NCBI RefSeq assembly: GCF_014651015.1
Contig: NZ_BMWB01000007.1
Coordinates: 62,001 to 126,000, forward strand
Source: Streptomyces xantholiticus
GTDB taxonomy: Bacteria; Actinomycetota; Actinomycetes; Streptomycetales; Streptomycetaceae
Direction: 5' to 3'
Length of the DNA stretch: 64,000 nucleotides
Shown here: positions 8,902 to 14,524 of the stretch, piece by piece
Layout: every line of letters starts with the position of its first letter
Position numbering within the stretch: position 1 is the first letter of the stretch
Translations under genes and position numbers: made by a program
Notes under the pieces: generated by a model
The model's input: the letters and a program-made list of their open reading frames with translations, nothing else
Told to the model about the DNA's origin: nothing
Database searches by the model: none

Positions 8902-9557
8902 CGCGGTCGGCGCTTCGCGCAGAGGCACGGAAGCACCGCCGCGGCGACGTCCTCGCCATCTTCGGGGCCCTGGTGCTGGGCATGGTCCTGGCCGGGATTC
9001 TCCTTAGCGTCCGCAGTCTTCAAGTCGAGCTGCGCAACGCGAACGCGGCGCGGGATCAACTGGCTGCGCAGGTGCAGCAGCTGGGCGAGAAGCCGATAGC
9101 GGGGCCGCCCGGATCCCGGGGTGAGCCCGGCCAGGGCAAGCCCGGCCCTACCGGACCTCCCGGGCCGCGTGGCGAAGAGGGCCCGAGCGGACCGCGCGGG
9201 CCCGTCGGACCGTCCGGCCCTGTAGGGGAGTCGGGTACTCCCGGCGCCGCGGGCATCGGCGCGACGGGGGCGCCCGGCCAGGATGGGGCCGCCGGTGAGG
9301 CGGGCGCGCCGGGACCGCAGGGCGAACCGGGGCCCGCTGGCCCGGAGGGACCGCAGGGGCCCCGCGGCGAGCAGGGCGAGCAGGGGCCCGCCGGGCCGGC
9401 TGGTCAGTCCTGCCCCGAGGGCTACTCCTGGCAGACACCGGAATACGACCCGGATGCGAAGGTGTGCCGCCGCGACGGCGCACCGCCGCCCGAAGACGAC
9501 GAACCTTCGCTGCCGTTGTCCCTGGCGCTGGATCCGAACCGCCGCCAGTACCCGTGA
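8898..9557 (+). CDS. Membrane-anchored collagen-like protein
   Basis: This 219-aa protein starts at an ATG overlapping the previous stop. Its architecture is a basic N-terminus (RKHRR), one membrane helix at about residues 18-38, a coiled coil at about 39-63, then roughly 32 Gly-X-Y triplets at about 69-167 with two single-residue interruptions. The C-terminal knob holds two cysteines (CPEGYSW and KVCRRDG). The coiled coil probably nucleates a trimer and the triplets form a collagen triple helix outside the cell or on the virion. Collagen-like phage proteins are usually fibres, so a membrane anchor and a position in the lysis block are less usual. Function is unknown. Confidence 0.75.
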   Translation: MTRSALRAEARKHRRGDVLAIFGALVLGMVLAGILLSVRSLQVELRNANAARDQLAAQVQQLGEKPIAGPPGSRGEPGQGKPGPTGPPGPRGEEGPSGPRGPVGPSGPVGESGTPGAAGIGATGAPGQDGAAGEAGAPGPQGEPGPAGPEGPQGPRGEQGEQGPAGPAGQSCPEGYSWQTPEYDPDAKVCRRDGAPPPEDDEPSLPLSLALDPNRRQYP

Positions 9558-9564
9558 ACACCTG

Positions 9565-9602
9565 TGCCCCCTCTCGCCTTCGGGCGGGAGGGGGCATTTT
9601 TT
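9565..9602 (+). terminator. Strong intrinsic terminator of the lysis operon
   Basis: A 13-bp stem (9565-9577 with 9582-9594, one G-U pair) closed by a TTCG tetraloop is followed by A and seven T residues. It begins seven bases after the collagen-like gene stop and should end late transcription before the repeat array. Confidence 0.95.
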
Positions 9603-9632
9603 GCGTTCCGGCTCCCCGTTGTCGGCGGGCTG

Positions 9633-9641
9633 TGCCATAGT
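9633..9641 (+). promoter_or_regulatory. Candidate extended -10 promoter for the CRISPR-like array
   Basis: TG at 9633-9634 followed by one base and CATAGT (9636-9641) forms a possible extended -10 element, which would start RNA near 9648, at the first repeat. No convincing -35 hexamer is present. It lies in the only gap between the upstream terminator and the array, which is why it is listed despite weak sequence. Confidence 0.3.
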
Positions 9642-9644
9642 CGT

Positions 9645-9859
9645 CTCGTCCCCGCCGCTGCGGGGGTGTTCCGATCTAGTGCTAGGCGTTGTCCCCGCCG
9701 CTGCGGGGGTGTTCCTGCCTGGTTCTATCGGGAGTCCCCGCCAACGCGGGGTTGGTCCAGATGATTCATCCGGACAAGCATTGCTCCCCGCCGTTGCGGG
9801 GATGGCCCAAGTTTTAGGGGCGTGCAACACCTGCTCCCCGCCAACGCGGGGATACGAAA
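9645..9859 (+). CRISPR. CRISPR-like mini-array: five type I-E-like repeats with 14/14/21/21-nt spacers
   Basis: Five units share an invariant hairpin, CCCCGC-tetraloop-GCGGGG, identical in stem to the E. coli type I-E repeat hairpin recognised by Cas6e. Stems begin at 9650, 9693, 9736, 9786 and 9836. Tetraloops are CGCT, CGCT, CAAC, CGTT and CAAC. Using 29-nt repeats, units are 9645-9673, 9688-9716, 9731-9759, 9781-9809 and 9831-9859. The gaps are 14, 14, 21 and 21 nt instead of the usual 32-33. Flanks vary; units 4 and 5 (GCTCCCCGC...GCGGGGAT) are closest to the Streptomyces type. There are no cas genes in the window. Possible roles are RNA-based anti-CRISPR decoy, truncated guide RNAs, or a protein-binding array. 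Confidence 0.6.
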
Positions 9860-9886
9860 GCCCCACCCAGATGGGTGGGGCTTCTT
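9858..9886 (+). terminator. Terminator at the end of the CRISPR-like array
   Basis: An 11-bp perfect stem (9858-9868 with 9873-9883) and AGAT loop is followed by CTTCTT. It starts inside the last two bases of the fifth repeat, so the array is a discrete unit with its own terminator. It also serves the oppositely oriented regulator gene ending at 9903. Confidence 0.85.
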
Positions 9887-9902
9887 CGTCGCTCAGGGCC
9901 CA

Positions 9903-10139
9903 TCACCCCCGGTCGGCGACGAACGTTCCCAACCCGACTTCGGCTCTGACCAGCCCTTCGGCTTTCAGGTGCGCCAACACCTTTTGCGCCGTGGACGCCG
10001 CTACCTCGAACTCCGCGCTCAGTTCGACGACGGACGGCACGCGACTGCCCGCGGGGTACGTGCCGTCCGTGATACGCTGCTCGAGCACCGCGGCAATCTG
10101 CCTCCACACCGGCCGCGTCCGGTCAAGATCACTGCTCAT
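9903..10139 (-). CDS. Minimal GntR-family winged-helix regulator
   Basis: A 78-aa protein comprising only a GntR DNA-binding domain: WRQIAAVLEQRITDGTYPAG, then RVPSVVELSAEFEVAASTAQ (helix-turn-helix), then the wing LVRAEVGLGTFVA. Full GntR proteins have a second effector domain that is absent here; such short forms occur in actinophages and integrative elements such as pSAM2 (KorSA). ATG at 10139 is chosen because upstream sequence is not protein-like. It is divergent from the small-gene operon at 10282 and probably represses it and itself through the repeats at 10141-10206. Confidence 0.8.
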   Translation of the reverse strand: MSSDLDRTRPVWRQIAAVLEQRITDGTYPAGSRVPSVVELSAEFEVAASTAQKVLAHLKAEGLVRAEVGLGTFVADRG

Positions 10140-10140
10140 T

Positions 10141-10206
10141 CGGTTGACGCTAGGTAGCTGCGGTAGACGGCGCGACCGCAGTATGGTGCGGTAGACCTCG
10201 GTAGAC
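10141..10206. promoter_or_regulatory. Direct-repeat operator (CGGTAGAC) between divergent prophage genes
   Basis: CGGTAGAC occurs three times, at 10161-10168, 10189-10196 and 10199-10206, with a one-mismatch copy (CGGTTGAC) at 10141-10148. The set lies entirely between the GntR-like gene and the divergent small-gene operon, next to a possible -10 (TATGGT, 10182-10187). Clustered direct repeats in this position are best explained as operators of the adjacent regulator. Confidence 0.6.
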
Positions 10207-10281
10207 CATGCCGAGCGAAGACCCCCGCAGCCGTGCGACCGGCTCGGGGGTGTGGACGACACCCCAGAGGAGGGCTTCGTC

Positions 10282-10470
10282 GTGGACGAGCGTACAGACC
10301 CCGCACCGCAGGGAACAGGTGGCTTCTGCCACTTCCACGGAGGCGACTCGGGCACCGCGCTACCGGTGAAGTCGGTCATCCGGAACTCCGGCCCGGACGT
10401 GCTGCTGTACGCATGCGCGCCGTGCCGCGAGCAGCGCCGCCTCACCCCGCTCCGGGGGACGGTGGCATGA
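10282..10470 (+). CDS. Small prophage protein with putative zinc-binding CHFH/CxxC pattern
   Basis: A 62-aa protein. GTG 10282 is chosen because AGAGGAGGG (10266-10274) lies seven bases upstream; an earlier in-frame GTG at 10252 has no ribosome site. Residues FCHFHGG and YACAPCREQ could form a Cys/His zinc site. Similar small proteins accompany GntR-like regulators in Streptomyces integrative elements, but no function is known. It begins a coupled operon: its stop overlaps the next ATG (10467-10470). Confidence 0.65.
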   Translation: MDERTDPAPQGTGGFCHFHGGDSGTALPVKSVIRNSGPDVLLYACAPCREQRRLTPLRGTVA

Positions 10471-10658
10471 CCGGCAAGAGGCGTTGGTCGCCGATCCTCG
10501 ATATCGAGCCGCGGGTGCGTATCCCGTCGCCGTGTTGGGTCAAGCATCCGGACCCGGACCGGTACGACCGTTGCAGCGAGTCTCCCGGGCACACGCACCG
10601 GCATTACGACTGGTCGACCAAGGCAGAGTGGCCGAACACGGGGAAGGAGCGGCAGTGA
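10467..10658 (+). CDS. Small basic prophage protein, unknown function
   Basis: A 63-aa protein starting at ATG 10467, overlapping the preceding stop by four bases and ending in a GTGA overlap with the next gene. It is rich in Arg, His, Trp and Pro (RIPSPCWVKHPDPDRYDRC, HTHRHYDW) and has two cysteines and a His cluster that might bind metal. Coupling on both sides argues that it is translated. No homologous function is recognised. Confidence 0.55.
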   Translation: MTGKRRWSPILDIEPRVRIPSPCWVKHPDPDRYDRCSESPGHTHRHYDWSTKAEWPNTGKERQ

Positions 10659-10867
10659 CCGCCGAGGACACCACCCCGGTCACCGGCCGCTCAAGGTGCG
10701 CCGGCACGCCGATTCCGCCTGCGGCCGCCCTGTCGCGGGAGGCATACGCCGGCCGCGCCTGCTACGCCTGCGAAAAGCGGCTCACGACCGGGGCGATACT
10801 CGTCGGCCGGGCTGTCGGCCGCATGGGTGCGCACGTCCTCGACTGTGACGCCTACGCCTGCCCTTAG
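10655..10867 (+). CDS. Small Cys-rich prophage protein, putative zinc finger
   Basis: A 70-aa protein with a GTG start overlapping the upstream stop and a strong ribosome site (GGGAAGGAG, about 10641-10649). ACYACEKRL in the middle and the C-terminal DCDAYAC provide CxxC and CxxxxC pairs compatible with a treble-clef zinc site. It is the last gene of the three-gene operon and the last coding feature before the inferred attachment site. Function is not known. Confidence 0.6.
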   Translation: MTAEDTTPVTGRSRCAGTPIPPAAALSREAYAGRACYACEKRLTTGAILVGRAVGRMGAHVLDCDAYACP

Positions 10868-11181
10868 GTCCCCGCCCGGGGCTCGGTACTGTCCCCCGGG
10901 CGGTAAGCGGGAGCCCGACGGCGAGCAGTACAGGGCGCCCGCTGAAATGGCCCCGATCGTCCGTTGCCCCCGTGGCGGATGATCGGGGCTCGCTCGCGTG
11001 GCCACGGGGATTGAGGGAAGCAGAGTGGACGGCCGCATCTGACGGGACTGTTTGGGTGCGGCACCGCAGCGGCCGACGGGCGTACACATCTCCGCCACGC
11101 TCGGCCGTTAGACGCTAAGACTCGGTCAAGGCGTCCCGCCCCGCGCGCTTGTGCGTGCGGGGCGGTCTACTTTGGATACAG

Positions 11182-11214
11182 AAGGCCCCCACCGACAATC
11201 CCGGTGGGGGCCTT
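11182..11214. terminator. Bidirectional hairpin terminator in the attachment region
   Basis: A perfect 13-bp stem, 11182-11194 with 11202-11214, and a seven-base loop. T-rich tracts are weak on both sides, as is usual for Streptomyces terminators. It separates the prophage small-gene operon from the tRNA-Arg locus. Confidence 0.6.
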
Positions 11215-11414
11215 CCGCCTGTGGCGCCGGCCTCCCCGCCGGGCGACCACAGGTCTCGAGAGGCACATCTCAGGTGCGCGCGGGGAGACGCTCCTTACCC
11301 CTCTCGACGCCGACTCTAATTGGTGTGAGCACGCATTCGCCATCCCCCAATCGGGGGTTCCGGAGGGCCTCTCCGGCGGGGATGTGGCGTCGATGTGGCG
11401 TCGCGGACGAGAAA

Positions 11415-11444
11415 GGCCCCCCGGTCGGTCTGGACCGGGGGGCC
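11415..11444 (-). terminator. Terminator downstream of tRNA-Arg
   Basis: A perfect 12-bp stem, 11415-11426 with 11433-11444. Read on the minus strand it is followed by TTTCTC, so it terminates the tRNA-Arg transcript about 30 bases past the tRNA 3' end. Confidence 0.7.
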
Positions 11445-11475
11445 TGTTGGGCTTCTCACCTGTGGTTTCTCAGTG

Positions 11476-11548
11476 TGCCCCCGGCAGGATTCGAACCTGC
11501 GACACCCGCTTTAGGAGAGCGGTGCTCTATCCCCTGAGCTACGAAGGC
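11476..11548 (-). tRNA. tRNA-Arg (anticodon CCT)
   Basis: A 73-nt cloverleaf on the minus strand. The acceptor GCCTTCG pairs with CGGGGGC, the anticodon stem CCGCT/AGCGG encloses loop CTCCTAA (anticodon CCT), and the T arm GCAGG-TTCGAAT-CCTGC is canonical. The discriminator A is at 11476 and CCA is not encoded. Its 3' end faces the prophage, the geometry produced when an element integrates into the tRNA 3' end and rebuilds it. Confidence 0.95.
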
Positions 11549-11655
11549 GGAAGCCTGGATCTCATTCCAGGCCAGGAACAGCGTAGCGGATGCGGGTCGG
11601 TGGTTGGGTGTCGGTATCAGTGTCGGACGGGCTGAAACGACGGAGGCAACGACCG

Positions 11656-12714
11656 ATGTCCGAGAACACCGCCGCCGCCCAAGTGGCCGTCCACGAGACG
11701 CTCCCCTCCCGGGTGCTCGTGGGCCGTGGAGCGCGCCGCGAGATCCCCCGGGAGATCGAGCGACTCGGTGCCCGGCGGGTGCTGCTCGTCGCGACCGGCT
11801 CGGCGCGCGCTGCGGCCGATGATCTCGCGGGGGCGCTCGGAGCCCGCCTGGCGGCGCGGTTCGACCGGCCGGCCGTGCACACCCCCGTGTCCGTGACGGC
11901 CGAGGCGATGAAGCTCGTCGAGGAGACGTCCGCCGACGCCGTGGTGGCGATCGGCGGCGGCTCGGCCGTCGGTCTCGCCAAAGCGGTGTCCACGCGTACG
12001 GGGATGCCGCAGATCGCCGTCCCGACCACGTACGCCGGTTCGGAGGTGACCCCCGTCCTGGGCGAGACGGAGAACGGCGTGAAGACCACGCGCCGCGACC
12101 CCGCGATCGCGCCGGGGACCGTGGTCTACGACCCGGAGCTGACGCTGACGATGCCCGCGGGGCTCACGCTGACCAGCTCGCTCAACGCCCTGGCCCACGC
12201 GGTCGAGGCGCTCTGGGCGCCGGACGCGACCGCCGTGAGCGACGCGCTCGCCACGGAGTCGATCGACGGCATCCTCACCGCCCTGCCGGCGGTGCTCGCC
12301 GACCCGACCGGCATCGCGGGCCGCGAGCGTCTCCAGGAGTCCGCCTGGCTCGCGGGCCTCTGCCTGGCCCGGACCCGGATGGGACTCCACCACCAGCTCG
12401 CGCACGCCCTCGGCGGCACCTTCGACCTGCCGCACGCGGAGCTCCACGCTCTGCTGCTGGCCCACGTCATGGCCTTCAACCTCCCCTCGGCCCCGAAGGC
12501 CGGCGCCCGTCTGCGCCGCATCTCCGGCGGCGACCCGGCTGCCGTCGTCGGCCGCCTCGCCCGCAGCTACGACGGCCCGACCACGCTCGGCGCTCTGGGG
12601 GTGCCGCGCGACGGCCTGCGCGCGGTCGCCGAACGGGTCGCCGCCCGGCCCTACCCGAACCCGCGCCTGCCGGAGGCCGAGGCGCTGACCCGGCTCCTCG
12701 AGGAGGCCTGGTAG
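11656..12714 (+). CDS. Maleylacetate reductase (iron-containing alcohol dehydrogenase family)
   Basis: A 352-aa NAD(P)H-dependent enzyme expected to reduce maleylacetate to 3-oxoadipate in the lower part of hydroxyquinol or chlorocatechol breakdown. ATG 11656 follows GGAGG at 11642-11646. The nucleotide-binding loop AIGGGSAVGLAKAV, the VPTTYAGSEVTPV segment and the metal-site region GLHHQLAHALGG with DLPHAELHALLL are those of the maleylacetate reductase branch rather than 1,3-propanediol dehydrogenase. No dioxygenase partner is adjacent, so its pathway is not shown. It is the first host gene after the tRNA-Arg. Confidence 0.85.
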   Translation: MSENTAAAQVAVHETLPSRVLVGRGARREIPREIERLGARRVLLVATGSARAAADDLAGALGARLAARFDRPAVHTPVSVTAEAMKLVEETSADAVVAIGGGSAVGLAKAVSTRTGMPQIAVPTTYAGSEVTPVLGETENGVKTTRRDPAIAPGTVVYDPELTLTMPAGLTLTSSLNALAHAVEALWAPDATAVSDALATESIDGILTALPAVLADPTGIAGRERLQESAWLAGLCLARTRMGLHHQLAHALGGTFDLPHAELHALLLAHVMAFNLPSAPKAGARLRRISGGDPAAVVGRLARSYDGPTTLGALGVPRDGLRAVAERVAARPYPNPRLPEAEALTRLLEEAW

Positions 12715-12801
12715 CTCCCACGAGGTGGGGCGACCTTGACGGGGTCCGGGGTGCGGCATAGCGTCGCGGGCGTACTGAGCAAGCGCTTGGAAGGGCAGAC
12801 C

Positions 12802-14466
12802 GTGCCGCACCCGCACCCGTACTCCGCCGCCGCCCTCACCGCCCCCGGTGCTCCCTTCGCGGTCGTCCGCGGCGAGGACGGCGGGCTGCTGTACGAGAAC
12901 GGGCCGCGCACTCTGCGGGAGTTCGTCGAGACGACCTGGGCGTACGGGGAGCGGCTGTTCCTCGTGGCGGAGAGCCGGACGTACACGTACGGCGAGTTCT
13001 TCGCCGCCGCCTCCGCCCTCGCGCGGCGGTTCGTCGACGCGTACGGGCTGCGGCCGGGGGACCGGGCTGCCGTCGCGATGCGCAACCACCCCGAGTGGCA
13101 GATCGCCTTCTGGGCGGCGCAGTTGGCCGGGCTCGTGGCTGTGCCGCTCAACGCATGGTGGACCGAGGAGGAGTTGTCGTACGCGCTGGACGACTGCGCC
13201 CCGCGCGTACTGCTGGTCGACGGTGAGCGGCTGCCGCGGGTGGCGCGATGGGCGGCGGCGCACGATGCCCGTACCGTCGTCTTCCACCACCACGGTGACG
13301 TGGCCGAGGGCGTCGAGCGGTACGAGGACTTCGACGCCCCCGACCCGCTCGCCGCGCCGCCCGCCGTCGAGGTCACGGCGGAGGCGGACGCCACGATCAT
13401 CTACACGTCGGGCACCACGGGCCGGCCGAAGGGCGCTGTCGCCACGCAGCTGGCGCAGGCCGGTGCGGCACAGCACCCGCGCTACCACGCCGCCGCGGCG
13501 GCGCTGGCGCGTGGCGTGCTGCCGGGACAGGGACCCGCGCCGGTCGCGCTGATGACGTTCCCGTTCTTCCACGTGGCCGCCTTCACCACGCTGTACTCGA
13601 TGATGGGCGTCGGCGGCACGCTCGTGCTGATGCGCAAGTGGGACGCCGAGAAGGCGCTCGCGCTGATCGACCGGCACAAGGTCACGCACTACTCGGGTGT
13701 GCCGACGACCGCGCTCCAACTCGTCGACGCAGCACAGCGCGCTGGGGCGCGCCTGGAGACGCTGACCAACCTGAGCACCGGCGGCGCCGCCGCGCCGCCG
13801 GACCTCGTCACACGGCTCACGGCGGCCTACGGGCACCGGATCGAGCCGCGCAGCGGATACGGGCTGACCGAGACCAGCGGCGGTGTGCTGGCGAACTTCG
13901 GCGACGACTACCGCGAGCACCCGCGCAGTGTGGGCCGGCCCGCGCCGGCCGTCGAGGTGCGGATCGCCGGACCGGGCGGCGAGGCGCTGCCCGAGGGCGC
14001 GGTCGGTGAGCTGTGGCTGCGGGGTCAGGGCCTGGTGCGCGGCTATTGGCGTGACGAGCAGGCCACCGCCGCGGCCTTCGCCGACGGCTGGCTGCGGACC
14101 GGGGACCTCGCGACCGTGTGCGAGGGCCGGGTGAGCATCGTCGACCGGATCAAGGACATGGTGATCCGGGGCGGGGAGAACGTGTACTGCGTCGAGGTCG
14201 AGGCGGTGCTGCACGACCACCCGGACGTCGCGGACGCCGCCGTGCTGGGCGTGCCGCACCCGGTGCTCGGCGAGGAGGTCGCGGCCGTCGTGCGGCTGCG
14301 GCCCGGTGCCACGGTCACGGCCGAGGGGCTCCGGGAGCACGTCGGCGGGAGCCTGGCCGCGTTCAAGGTGCCCGCCCATGTGCTGGTGCGGGACGAGCCG
14401 ATGCCGCGCAACCCGACGGGCAAGATCCTCAAGCGGGTCCTGCGGGAGACACTCACGGTCCGGTGA
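12802..14466 (+). CDS. Acyl-CoA synthetase (class I adenylate-forming enzyme)
   Basis: A 554-aa AMP-forming ligase that activates a carboxylic acid to its CoA thioester. GTG 12802 follows GGAAGGG (12789-12795), while the upstream TTG lacks a ribosome site. Motifs in order are the P-loop IIYTSGTTGRPKGAV, YGLTETSGG, WLRTGDLA, the hinge region SIVDRIKDMVIRGGENVY and the catalytic lysine in NPTGKILKRVLR. The substrate is not evident; fatty or aryl acids are both possible. It lies 87 bp after the maleylacetate reductase, same strand, and may be co-transcribed. Confidence 0.88.
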   Translation: MPHPHPYSAAALTAPGAPFAVVRGEDGGLLYENGPRTLREFVETTWAYGERLFLVAESRTYTYGEFFAAASALARRFVDAYGLRPGDRAAVAMRNHPEWQIAFWAAQLAGLVAVPLNAWWTEEELSYALDDCAPRVLLVDGERLPRVARWAAAHDARTVVFHHHGDVAEGVERYEDFDAPDPLAAPPAVEVTAEADATIIYTSGTTGRPKGAVATQLAQAGAAQHPRYHAAAAALARGVLPGQGPAPVALMTFPFFHVAAFTTLYSMMGVGGTLVLMRKWDAEKALALIDRHKVTHYSGVPTTALQLVDAAQRAGARLETLTNLSTGGAAAPPDLVTRLTAAYGHRIEPRSGYGLTETSGGVLANFGDDYREHPRSVGRPAPAVEVRIAGPGGEALPEGAVGELWLRGQGLVRGYWRDEQATAAAFADGWLRTGDLATVCEGRVSIVDRIKDMVIRGGENVYCVEVEAVLHDHPDVADAAVLGVPHPVLGEEVAAVVRLRPGATVTAEGLREHVGGSLAAFKVPAHVLVRDEPMPRNPTGKILKRVLRETLTVR

Positions 14467-14524
14467 TCGGTCGCCTCGCCCGATCGGTCGCCTCGTCCGC
14501 TCGGTCGTCCCGTCGCCTCCGTGA

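Larger units (their letters stand above)
10868..11475. other. Non-coding right end of the prophage (inferred attachment region)
   Basis: About 600 bases without a credible gene. Frames here have no ribosome sites, and one that runs across the tRNA antisense strand (encoding GFEPATPALGERCSIP) is a well-known artefact. The segment contains an imperfect hairpin (10950-10962 with 10977-10989), a GC-rich hairpin around 11138-11164, a 13-bp perfect hairpin at 11182-11214, and an exact 11-bp tandem repeat GATGTGGCGTC at 11381-11402. It abuts the tRNA-Arg 3' end. No integrase or excisionase is found. Confidence 0.6.

Noticed and set aside
9645..9859. Full functional CRISPR-Cas locus
   Set aside because: No cas genes are present in the window and spacers are too short for interference, so I call it a CRISPR-like array only.
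11151..11635. Plus-strand frames encoding GFEPATPALGERCSIP across tRNA-Arg
   Set aside because: This is the antisense of a tRNA gene, a common mis-annotation, with no ribosome site.
11617..14379. 920-aa minus-strand frame opposite the maleylacetate reductase and ligase genes
   Set aside because: It is a high-GC shadow with His/Arg/Gly-rich content and no motif; the plus-strand enzymes are clear.
14466..14524. Insertion-sequence ends suggested by repeated CGATCGGTCGCCTCG
   Set aside because: Only short direct near-repeats, no inverted ends and no transposase.
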